Source of the DNA: Ramicandelaber brevisporus
Lineage: Eukaryota > Kickxellomycota > Ramicandelaberales > Ramicandelaberaceae
Length of the DNA stretch: 15,612 nt
Assembly: GCA_025201865.1 (NCBI GenBank)
Contig: MU603137.1
Coordinates: 1-15,612, forward strand
Direction of reading: 5' to 3'
A model generated the notes under the pieces. The model was given only the letters and a program-made list of their open reading frames with translations, ran no database searches and was not told where the DNA came from. The position numbers and the translations under genes were made by a program. Shown in pieces: positions 1 to 6,703 of this stretch (the first letter of the stretch is position 1; each line of letters starts with the position of its first letter).

Positions 1-63
1 GAATGCAAGAACGAGCGAACGAGAGAACGAGCGACGGAAGCAGAAACAGAAACAGAAACAGCG
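1..63. repeat. GAAC-rich and CAGAAA simple repeats downstream of the truncated copy
   Basis: Bases 9-34 are a degenerate run of GAAC/GAGC/GAGA units, and 41-58 are three exact CAGAAA hexamers. The run lies beyond the minus-strand stop at 73, in what would be the 3' flank of the truncated copy. A similar GAAC/GAAT-type run occurs at 2615-2648. Confidence 0.7.
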
Positions 64-72
64 CCGAGCGGA

Positions 73-325
73 TCAGAATGCATGGCGGCGCAGGCGTTCG
101 TCTGTTGATGACTCCGGCAGTCGCAGCGCCGCATTCGGCACGTACGTGTAGCCCTCTCTCGCCAGCACTGCCGCCACGCGCGCGTCGGGATCCGCCTGGC
201 CGGCAGCAGCGCCAGCAGCGCCAGCAGCGCCAGCTCTCGGCTGCAGTGGAGTCCGGCTCAGTATCCTCAGCGACCTCCTGACCGGCGTCAGCACAATTCC
301 GGTACCATCATTCTCGCCTCCTGCC
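73..325 (-). pseudogene. Truncated duplicate of the 3' end of the gene at the right edge
   Basis: Read on the minus strand from 325, this encodes the same residues as the end of the partial gene at 14379-15612 (…GTGIVLTPVRRSLRILSRT…). It then continues through an Ala/Gly-rich stretch to a tail with GYTYVPNAALRLP and a TGA stop at 73-75. The 95 bases shared with the right edge differ at one site, 307, which is silent (Asp GAT versus GAC). Upstream of 325 the similarity ends at once. The frame there stays open for only a few dozen codons back to a TAA and contains no ATG, so this copy lacks the roughly 380 residues that precede the same point in the other copy. It is either a broken duplicate or a 3' exon whose upstream part is not obvious. 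It also shows how the right-edge protein may end, if the two copies stay collinear (inference). Confidence 0.6.
231..325 (-). repeat. Left arm of a 95-bp inverted repeat
   Basis: The reverse complement of this segment matches 15518-15612 with a single mismatch (307 versus 15536). The innermost 76 bases, 231-306, are identical to 15537-15612, the last 76 bases of the window. The match stops only because the window ends; bases 1-230 would be the expected continuation. Confidence 0.93.
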
Positions 326-404
326 TTCACTGCGTATGTGCGTTCTTGAGATTCTATGTGTATGCAAACTACCCCTCTTTCTACGCTACGTTATATTTGT
401 TGAG

Positions 405-410
405 TTTATT
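405..410 (-). promoter_or_regulatory. Polyadenylation signal AATAAA for the Ser-rich gene
   Basis: TTTATT on the plus strand reads AATAAA on the minus strand, 57 bases past the stop of the 468-1325 gene. A/T-rich sequence surrounds it. Spacing and context fit a canonical eukaryotic poly(A) signal. Confidence 0.55.
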
Positions 411-467
411 AAAAAAAAATGTCCAAAGATCAATAAGTGTTTAGTAAATGAGTGAAATTAAGGTTGT

Positions 468-1325
468 TTAATGCCCAATGAAGAACATGCCGTTGCTCGT
501 TCCACTGTATGTTCCGCTTCCACCGTACATGTCATACCTTTTACTGCCACTTCCAGAGTCAGCTCCTCCGCCAGAGTAGTTTGTGAATGATGGAACTGCA
601 TCGCTGTCATCGTCGTCATAACCCAATGTGAATACCGATGACGGTCTGTATGTTTCAACGGCTGTTGATGCTGATGAGGTGGATGTGGCTGATCTGACAC
701 TGCTTGATGATGTAGATGATGCAGATGCACTTGGGGCTACTGTTCTCGAGCTTGACATACTGCTGTAACTGTTTTGGTAAGAGAATGTCCTTGTCGAAGT
801 GGTTCGATGCAACGGCGTGCCGGGATGTGGAGATGAGTATATCGTTGCTGACAGCAAAGGGGATGGCGGTGTTGTTGGATAGCTGTAGCTCCCGCCTCCA
901 CCACTACTACTTCCATAAGACGATCCATATATTGATCCATATGTCGATGGCGCTGATGGCGCCGTTGCTGACGATGACGATGACGATGACGATGATGACG
1001 ATGGCGGTGTGGTGGTTGAGCTCGGAGCACTAGAACCCGACGAATACCCCCTGTATGGAGTTGATGAGCATGAAGCTGATGTCTGATATGTGCTTCTGGT
1101 TGGACTGGTTGGACTGGTTACAACTGGCAGATTCTTGTTGTAAAATGAATATCCGGATCTGTCAGCATACGGATACTTGCCAGCTGCAATGAGTTTCCTG
1201 CGATTTTCGTCGGATATACCACCATCGGATCGATGGGCATAGCATGGACTCATGGACTGTATAGTCCGACTGCATTGACAGGTTCCTCTGTGTGGACAGC
1301 CACAGGTGTTAATGACATGGCACAT
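468..1325 (-). CDS. Ser/Gly/Tyr-rich protein with N-terminal cysteine cluster
   Basis: The frame gives 285 residues from the first ATG (1325); the frame is open a little further upstream but has no other ATG. I do not recognise the family. The N-terminus has six cysteines in 27 residues (C2, C8, C10, C15, C17, C27), including TCGCPHRGTCQC, which could bind a metal. Next comes a charged stretch (DENRRKLIAAGKYPYADRSG) that looks like ordinary folded sequence. From about residue 60 the protein is low complexity: a run of about a dozen serines, Tyr-Gly-Ser repeats, Thr/Pro-rich parts, then a C-terminal half with a DDDD acidic patch and Gly/Ser/Tyr. There is no signal peptide or clear membrane segment. 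A disordered regulatory protein is possible. The pyrimidine-rich sense sequence upstream resembles other leaders here, but an upstream exon cannot be excluded. Confidence 0.6.
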   Translation of the reverse strand: MCHVINTCGCPHRGTCQCSRTIQSMSPCYAHRSDGGISDENRRKLIAAGKYPYADRSGYSFYNKNLPVVTSPTSPTRSTYQTSASCSSTPYRGYSSGSSAPSSTTTPPSSSSSSSSSSSATAPSAPSTYGSIYGSSYGSSSGGGGSYSYPTTPPSPLLSATIYSSPHPGTPLHRTTSTRTFSYQNSYSSMSSSRTVAPSASASSTSSSSVRSATSTSSASTAVETYRPSSVFTLGYDDDDSDAVPSFTNYSGGGADSGSGSKRYDMYGGSGTYSGTSNGMFFIGH

Positions 1326-2614
1326 TTGTTGGTTAGCAAACAAACAAAATAAGAAAAATGATTATGGCTTATGTGTGAGTATGTGAGTGTGTGGAGTGGT
1401 GTGACAGATTTGATGTGGGCAGTACAAACGAGGCTTTGTGGTTAATGAAAGTCAGTTGCGGATGGTAGGATGGTAGGAGAGTTGCTTGAGTGTGCGTCGT
1501 GGGTTAGAAGCGCGGGATTGATGGATAACTCTCGGTGTGTGGGGGCGTGCGGGCGAGCGTGTTTGTGTTTGTGTGTAAACTTTAATTACGCACGTCAATT
1601 GATGGTGCAACCAAGAGCAAAAAAAAAAAAAAGACGAAGAAGTGTTTATAAGAAGAGTGGCGATAAAGAAGACGTCGGATGGTGGTGGTGGTGGTGGCGG
1701 TCAAAAAGGAAGCTGGATACTGCCGATCAGCGAGCACTGAAGGAATCACGCAAAACGAGAGAGAGAGAGAGGGAATGAGAATGAGAGAGCACAATTCTGT
1801 CACCTGATGGAAACAAACGCACACGCTCTCCAGTTGGTGGTGGCAGTAGTTGTAGTAGTAGTAGTAGCAGTGGCAATAGTTACAGTTGTACGGTGGTGAT
1901 TGCTAGAGAGATGGAGTGGATGCTAGTGTGACGGTGCAATGTGTGCTTCTGAATGTGTGTAACGTTTGCGAATGTATCGAAAGAGCAGTGGAGAGAGAGG
2001 GAACCAACGAGACGGATTTATATACTGCGGTCTGTGAGATGTGGCTGATGTGAAGGTAAGTTGGTGGCCAGGAGGTTGATCAAAAGTAAGAACACAGAAG
2101 AGAGAGGAGGAGGAAGAGGCAACGACAAGGTTTGGATACTGAGGTTAATATACACGTGCGGAAAGCAAGGGAAAGTGTGAATCGAGTTTAGCTTAATGTA
2201 AGTTGCTGCTGCTGCTGCTACCACCACCACTCGAGTAAGATGCTGGTCGCGAGAGGACTGAATAAGTCTGTGGCCCTTATAATAAAAGTGCGGAATGTGA
2301 GGCGCTCCCAACAACACTAACAGTCCAACAGAATGAAATACAGAATGATACTCCAAAAGAGGAAGAGAGAGAGAGAGAGAAAGAAGAACAAGAATAAGAA
2401 CAAGAGGAGGACCAGTTTCCCTCCCGAAAGCAACAAAACACAGCTCGTAGAGACTAATAACTCAAACCTGCAAGATATGCGCGTGCGCAGTGAAGTCTGA
2501 CTGGCAGAGAGAGCGGAAAGAGTAAGCAAACAAAGCGAAGTGGCTTCTATGTGGGTTGATTGGGTGCGTTCGGGACAGAGTGCATGCAAGTGCGGAATAG
2601 AATGGAATGGGATT

Positions 2615-2648
2615 AACGAACGAGTGAACGAATGAACGAGTGAATGAG
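2615..2648. repeat. Degenerate tetranucleotide run (GAAC/GAGT/GAAT)
   Basis: The run is built from four-base GAAC, GAGT and GAAT units in tandem. It is a simple repeat in the purine-rich part of the intergenic region, similar in type to bases 9-34. Confidence 0.75.
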
Positions 2649-2813
2649 GAAGAGGAGGAGGAGCAGGAAGCTGAATGAAGTACGAGAGCTGCGGGAGGGA
2701 GCGAGCGGGGAGAGTGAGAGTGAGGCGAGGTGAAGGTCGGAGGCAAGTTCGAGCTCCCGGTTTCCTAAAGTATCATGCATGTCAGTCCGGCTCAAGGCTG
2801 TGCGAAAAAAAAA

Positions 2814-2840
2814 ACAACAGCGACAACAGCGACAACAGCG
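2814..2840. repeat. Three exact tandem copies of ACAACAGCG
   Basis: The 9-base unit repeats perfectly at 2814-2822, 2823-2831 and 2832-2840, directly after a run of A. It is non-coding as far as can be judged. Confidence 0.85.
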
Positions 2841-3206
2841 ACCGCGTGATTCCTTGGACTACTTTCTGTCATGTGCAACCACTCCGCTTCTCCGCATCTA
2901 TGCTACTGGCGAGAACAGCTGGAGGTTGCGAGATGATATGGCGGTGCTCATGTACCAATTGAACAGATTTCGCAGTTGTGTATACCTGTATCTCGCTGTG
3001 CGAGTGTAACTGCGAGAGTGGCAACGTGGCGATGTGACACATGCTGTAGTGATTGCCACCCTCCCCCATCCCGTGTGTTTGTTGTGGTACTGAATGGCAA
3101 CTGGAGATTGACTTTCATCGCTACGGAATCGGTGTTGAACAATTGAAGCACGCCTTCAGCCGCCAAGTCACCTCATCTCCACAATTTTTCTTATTCTGTA
3201 CTCGGC

Positions 3207-3285
3207 CTTGTAGTCTTCTTCTTCTTCTTCTTCCTCAACCTTCAACCTTCACCACACCCTCATCTCTTCTGATACACACTATACC
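3207..3285 (+). promoter_or_regulatory. Pyrimidine-rich leader of the ATG15 gene
   Basis: A CTT microsatellite and C/T-rich sequence run right up to the start codon at 3286 (context TACCATGA). A pyrimidine-rich sense leader also precedes the AHCY start and the S9 peptidase. I infer this is core-promoter or 5' UTR sequence; no TATA box is evident close by. Confidence 0.4.
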
Positions 3286-4992
3286 ATGAGGCTCTTGTTC
3301 ACAGCGACGCTCTTGACAGCTAGTGCAGCCAGCATAGCCGCCGCAGCCGAGACCTCCAAGGCAAAGACAGCGACAGTGAAGATCGGCGGGTTCCAGCTAC
3401 GACAACTTGTCCATCAGAGCTCCGACCCCGCAGCCCCGTTTGCAACCATCGTGGATGTTGTTCGTGGCCAGGATGCAGCTTTGAGAGCGACTGCCATCAA
3501 CTCTGCGCCAAGCTTTGAGTCTGCCTCTGGCTCATCAGGCTCGATTCGTCGCAAGGCTGTGCCAGTTGACAGCCTGCGGCTACCACGGCTACCCCTGGAC
3601 GATGTCACAGGTGCCATCAAAGCGGCGAGACGCAGTCACCGGTCGGATGCAGCACATGAAAACCATGATGACAACACTGAGGAGGAGCCCAGGTTTGATG
3701 ACCGGCCATTGTCGCTGAAGGTCAAAGAAGTGCCAATGCTGCCATTCCCGGTTGGAGATGTCACAGTTCGCAACATGCGCCGTGGTGGATTTGTTAGGTC
3801 ACACTCATTTGCGCAGCAGCCAGCTCTAAAGTCGTTTTGGATGAGACCTTCAGATTCATACTCTGCACCTCTCTATTACGACTCCATCTACGGCCACGAC
3901 CAATCTGCATCGGCGGTTGCCAACAGAGCTCGCGGTGCAGCCAAATCTGCATTGAAACTCGACGGTGGTGATGATGATAACGGCAGCGGCAGCGGCAGCG
4001 GTGGTGAAAGCGTGTTTGCAGCTTCCGAGGGCAGTGCCGAAGACCTTGATCTCGAGCAAACTATTCCTACAATCACAGTACCGGATGTCTCTGATCGCCA
4101 GACTGTCTTATCACTTGCAGCCATGGCCGCAAATGCATACCTGAAGATTGAGGACGAGACGAAACGAGACACTGGCACCAACTGGACAGTTGGTCGTGGA
4201 TTTGGATGGGACGCCGACGGCATGCGAGGATATGTGTTTGCCGATGAAACAAACTCTACAGTGGTTGTTGCCATCAAAGGCTCCTCGCTGAGTGGATTTG
4301 GCGGTGACGGCACAACAGCGCCTCTCGACAAATTGAACGACAATCGGCTGTTTTCTTGCTGCTGCGCTCGAGTTGATATTACCTGGTCTACGGTTTGTGG
4401 ATGCTACATGAAGAGTGGCCGCTGCAATCAGACCTGCATTGAGGAGAGTCTGGATCGAGATGGACTTGACACGAATCGATCGGATTTGTATTACCATCTC
4501 ACTCTGGACCTGATTGATACCATTGCCACTGAGTATCCCGGTGCAAATGTATTCCTCACTGGCCACTCTCTTGGCGGCGGCGTGTCTGCTCTCGTTGGTT
4601 TGACATATGGCTTGCCAGCCATTGCATTCCAAGCCCCTGGTGACATGATGCCTGCCCAGCGTCTTCATTTGCCAATGCCGCCTGCTCTCGCCATGCATCG
4701 AATGCCCATTTGGCACATTTCGCAGAATGCAGACCCTGTCTTCATTGGCACATGCACTTCAATCACTAGTAGCTGCTATGCCGTGGGGTATGCCTTGGAA
4801 TCAAAGTGCCATTTGGGCAACATGTGCGTATTTGACACTGTGGGCAAGCTAGGCTGGCGTGTTGACATCCGAACCCATCGTCTGTATGATGTTATTGATA
4901 AAGTTCTGACTGTGTGGGAGGATTCCGAGTGGCCAAGCTGTCAACCCGATCGCAACTGCACCGATTGCGGTTCGTGGGAGTTCTCTGATTAA
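3286..4992 (+). CDS. ATG15: Atg15-type vacuolar phospholipase (class 3 lipase)
   Basis: The 568-residue protein matches fungal Atg15, which hydrolyses the membranes of autophagic and multivesicular-body vesicles in the vacuole. Residues 1-21 are a hydrophobic signal or signal-anchor. An early FQLRQLVHQSS resembles the family's N-terminal LRHxxHHGT region. The lipase core begins near residue 262 (VPDVSDRQTVLSLAAMAANAY), then FGWDADGMRGYVFAD, IKGSS, LFSCCCARV and GHSLGGG (nucleophile S428). The acid is D483 in QNADPVFIGTC, and the His is H531 in GWRVDIRTHR. The 55- and 48-residue spacings agree with those I recall for yeast Atg15 (S332/D387/H435). ESKCHLG and many cysteines are also family features. 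NxS/T sites (NWT, NST, NQT, NRS, NCT) fit a lumenal protein. A Gly/Ser/Asp linker at about 226-242 and an extended pre-core region make it longer at the N-terminus than I expect. Start at 3286 is the first ATG and begins the signal sequence. Confidence 0.93.
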   Translation: MRLLFTATLLTASAASIAAAAETSKAKTATVKIGGFQLRQLVHQSSDPAAPFATIVDVVRGQDAALRATAINSAPSFESASGSSGSIRRKAVPVDSLRLPRLPLDDVTGAIKAARRSHRSDAAHENHDDNTEEEPRFDDRPLSLKVKEVPMLPFPVGDVTVRNMRRGGFVRSHSFAQQPALKSFWMRPSDSYSAPLYYDSIYGHDQSASAVANRARGAAKSALKLDGGDDDNGSGSGSGGESVFAASEGSAEDLDLEQTIPTITVPDVSDRQTVLSLAAMAANAYLKIEDETKRDTGTNWTVGRGFGWDADGMRGYVFADETNSTVVVAIKGSSLSGFGGDGTTAPLDKLNDNRLFSCCCARVDITWSTVCGCYMKSGRCNQTCIEESLDRDGLDTNRSDLYYHLTLDLIDTIATEYPGANVFLTGHSLGGGVSALVGLTYGLPAIAFQAPGDMMPAQRLHLPMPPALAMHRMPIWHISQNADPVFIGTCTSITSSCYAVGYALESKCHLGNMCVFDTVGKLGWRVDIRTHRLYDVIDKVLTVWEDSEWPSCQPDRNCTDCGSWEFSD

Positions 4993-5098
4993 TATCTTTG
5001 TAAAACCTTTGATTACTTCTTTTAAATGTCTTTTTCTTGCGCATTGCTAGCGGCTGTACTACTATTATTACTATTTACTATTATTATTATCACTATTA
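4993..5098. other. Shared 3' region of convergent ATG15 and NNF1 genes
   Basis: This 106-base A/T-rich gap carries an ATT/ACT microsatellite (about 5060-5100) that runs into the NNF1 stop codon. It must hold the 3' ends of both mRNAs, so the transcripts probably overlap. No canonical AATAAA is visible for either gene inside the gap. Confidence 0.6.
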
Positions 5099-6004
5099 TT
5101 AGTCATATGTGATTACAGTTGATAATGCTGTACGGATAGAATCCATAACTTGATCGAGATGTTCAGTTGCCGTACTGATTGATCCATGCATCTCATTGAT
5201 CTCACGTGTGGCCACCTCCAGCCGATCCATCTTGGCCTGTGTAGATTCCTGCAGCGCTTTCAGCTGTGTTTGTAGTCTGCCCAGCTCAGCCTGCTTAAGA
5301 ACTATTGTTCGCTGTGCAATGATTTGAGCCGGAGTTGGCATTGCAAATGGTTTCGCATCAATCTCTTCTGCACTCTTATCCACATTCTCCGATGCGGTAT
5401 CCTCATTGTTAGCTGCTGTTGTTGTTGCTTCTGCCGTTGCTGCTGTTACTGTTGTACGCCGTCTGCTTTGTCTCATCTTTCGCTCATCTCGCTTTGCTGC
5501 TCTCGTTACTAACTCATCCAACTGGTCCAATCTTGCCTCCAAATCCCACTTCTTTGCGATTTCTTCAAACTCCTCTGCAATCGAGGTTTTCAAAAATGTA
5601 CAAACTTGAGCATGAGCTTCTCGAAGTGCCTCCCGACCACCGCCGCCGCCACCGCCACTGTCACCACCGCCGCCGCCACCGCCACTGTCACCACCGCCAT
5701 TGCTTCCTGCTTGGCTGCTTGATGGGCGTTTACGACAAACACGTGGAAAACATGGTGCAACTTTGGAATCATAGTCAAACCGAGTCATCATCTGCTTAAC
5801 GGTGAAACTGAGCGACTCTTCGAGCTTGCCCATACGTGTCCATTTGCCAGGTTTGTGGCTTCCGCCATTGCCGCCATCTGTGTCGGTGCCGGTTGTGCGA
5901 GAGGATGTAGTTCGACGGCGGTTGGTGAGAGTGTGGCGGCGGTTCGTAGCTTCAGATGCATCCACTGCTTGCTTTGGCTGGTTGTCGTCCATCGTCATTG
6001 TCAT
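5099..6004 (-). CDS. NNF1: Nnf1/PMF1-like kinetochore protein (MIS12 complex)
   Basis: The frame encodes 301 residues. Residues 59-90 (KLEESLSFTVKQMMTRFDYD … CFPRVC) and 125-172 (LREAHAQVCTFLKTSIAEEF, EARLDQLDELVTRAAKRDER) follow the Nnf1/PMF1 pattern; human PMF1 has a comparable IREEISDIKEEGNLEAVLNALD stretch. Residues 222-290 (MPTPAQIIAQRTIVLKQAEL onward) fit the family's C-terminal heptad-rich coiled coil. Nnf1 pairs with Mis12 in the four-subunit complex that links centromeric chromatin to the Ndc80 microtubule coupler. Between the two conserved parts lies a Gly-rich minisatellite-coded insert (about 101-123), and a basic, Thr-rich disordered stretch precedes the coiled coil, so the protein is larger than human PMF1 (about 205). 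The start at 6004 is the first of three closely spaced in-frame ATGs. It is divergent from the Som1-like gene. Confidence 0.75.
   Translation of the reverse strand: MTMTMDDNQPKQAVDASEATNRRHTLTNRRRTTSSRTTGTDTDGGNGGSHKPGKWTRMGKLEESLSFTVKQMMTRFDYDSKVAPCFPRVCRKRPSSSQAGSNGGGDSGGGGGGGDSGGGGGGGREALREAHAQVCTFLKTSIAEEFEEIAKKWDLEARLDQLDELVTRAAKRDERKMRQSRRRTTVTAATAEATTTAANNEDTASENVDKSAEEIDAKPFAMPTPAQIIAQRTIVLKQAELGRLQTQLKALQESTQAKMDRLEVATREINEMHGSISTATEHLDQVMDSIRTALSTVITYD
5636..5698. repeat. 27-bp minisatellite inside NNF1
   Basis: Two exact 27-base copies (5636-5662 and 5663-5689) are followed by a 9-base partial copy. On the coding strand each unit encodes seven glycines plus Asp-Ser, so copy-number change would keep the frame. 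Confidence 0.85.
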
Positions 6005-6158
6005 CGTAGAGCTTTGTTTGTTTACTTTTTACAAAAAAACAAAACAAAATAGTCAGAATATCACAGAGATGGAGAGAGAGAGAGAGAAGGAAAAATCCTC
6101 CAAACACAGTACAAGCAAGATCTCAATCCAAAAAAAATTAATTGTAAATCAAGACAAG
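6005..6158. promoter_or_regulatory. Bidirectional promoter between NNF1 and the Som1-like gene
   Basis: The 154 bases between the two start codons must hold both promoters and leaders. The stretch is A-rich on the plus strand, with a GA microsatellite at about 6069-6086 and A runs. An upstream in-frame ATG at 6069 would add a Glu/Arg/Lys-rich extension to the Som1-like protein and is not favoured. Confidence 0.5.
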
Positions 6159-6446
6159 ATGACGACAACGACAACAGCCACTACGAACGAAGACAAATGT
6201 ATTATAACAGAGATTGTGCAATACAAATGCTGGCAGAGAGTAGAGCCGGGCCAGACTAGTATGGTATGTGATCCAGTTGTCAGACTATTCAAACGATGCG
6301 TCGGCAAACCGTCAATCGAAATCACTCCAATTCCACAGCATTCATCTTCACAACCACCTGACGAACCTGCGGCCAAAAGATGGAGGCCGCCGCCAGGTGA
6401 GCACTTGGGAGGCACTCTTAAATGGACATCAAATGATCAAGCATAG
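6159..6446 (+). CDS. SOM1: Som1-like twin-CX9C mitochondrial protein
   Basis: The predicted protein is 95 residues. Cysteines at 14, 24, 37 and 47 form two exact CX9C motifs, the signature of intermembrane-space proteins folded by the Mia40/Erv1 relay. Around them, EIVQYKC and VCDPVVRLFKRC followed by IEIT match what I recall of fungal Som1 (QYxC … VxCxPVxRLFRRC … VETT). Som1 is the small partner of the inner-membrane peptidase Imp1/Imp2 that trims sorting signals of intermembrane-space proteins. The tail after about residue 60 is polar and Pro-rich and probably disordered. The start at 6159 is chosen because the motif follows closely and the upstream frame is low complexity; the frame continues further upstream, antisense to NNF1. 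The twin-CX9C pattern is seen directly; the Som1 assignment rests on remembered family consensus. Another small CX9C family is the alternative. Confidence 0.72.
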   Translation: MTTTTTATTNEDKCIITEIVQYKCWQRVEPGQTSMVCDPVVRLFKRCVGKPSIEITPIPQHSSSQPPDEPAAKRWRPPPGEHLGGTLKWTSNDQA

Positions 6447-6703
6447 CTAAATAGTAAACGGTAAATGATAAACAGTAAATAGTAAATATGGCTCAAAATG
6501 ACGCAGTTATTATGATAGTCATAGGCGAAATTGAATATAAAACGTAAAATGTAAAAAGTAAAAGCTTGAAAGTAAAATATGATATTTAAACGAATGGTTG
6601 AATAGGACTTGGCGAGGTGTATAGTAGAAATGAAATGCAGATAAAAATGAGAGTGAGAGTGGAAATAAAAGGGAAGGGAAACGATGGGTAGTTTGTTTTG
6701 GCT
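6447..6703. other. Convergent 3' region with GTAAA-type repeats
   Basis: The gap separates the 3' ends of the Som1-like gene (+) and the DUF1636-like gene (-). Bases about 6447-6490 are a degenerate array of TAGTAAA / GGTAAAT / GATAAAC units, with more loosely related GTAAAA units at 6541-6580. A plus-strand AATAAA at 6664-6669 could serve the Som1-like gene, although 217 bases past its stop is long. No gene is seen. Confidence 0.5.

Larger units (their letters stand above)
1326..3285. other. About 2 kb without a convincing gene (divergent intergenic region)
   Basis: This gap lies between the minus-strand Ser-rich gene and the plus-strand ATG15 gene. From about 1620 to 2760 the plus strand is strongly purine-rich, with GA microsatellites near 1758-1771 and 2363-2380. 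From about 3170 to the ATG15 start it is pyrimidine-rich. Open frames here encode only homopolymer-like Ser/Leu/Phe or Arg/Lys/Glu strings and show no family resemblance. CTG/CCA microsatellites lie at 2204-2230, an ATATAC/TATA-like element at 2019-2025, and tetranucleotide and 9-bp repeats at 2615-2648 and 2814-2840. I found no tRNA-like or rRNA-like sequence. It is best read as two promoters with long leaders; a non-coding RNA or a 5' UTR intron remains possible. Confidence 0.5.

Noticed and set aside
1470-1778. 102-codon plus-strand frame ending in Arg/Glu repeats
   Set aside because: It depends on A-run and GA/GGT microsatellites (poly-Lys, poly-Trp, Arg-Glu), which is not credible as protein.
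2018-2795. Overlapping minus-strand frames rich in Ser/Leu/Phe upstream of ATG15
   Set aside because: The translations follow from a CT-rich strand and show homopolymer-like strings in several frames at once, with no conserved feature.
4111-4716. 201-codon minus-strand frame opposite ATG15
   Set aside because: It is antisense to the conserved lipase core, and its composition is explained by that gene.
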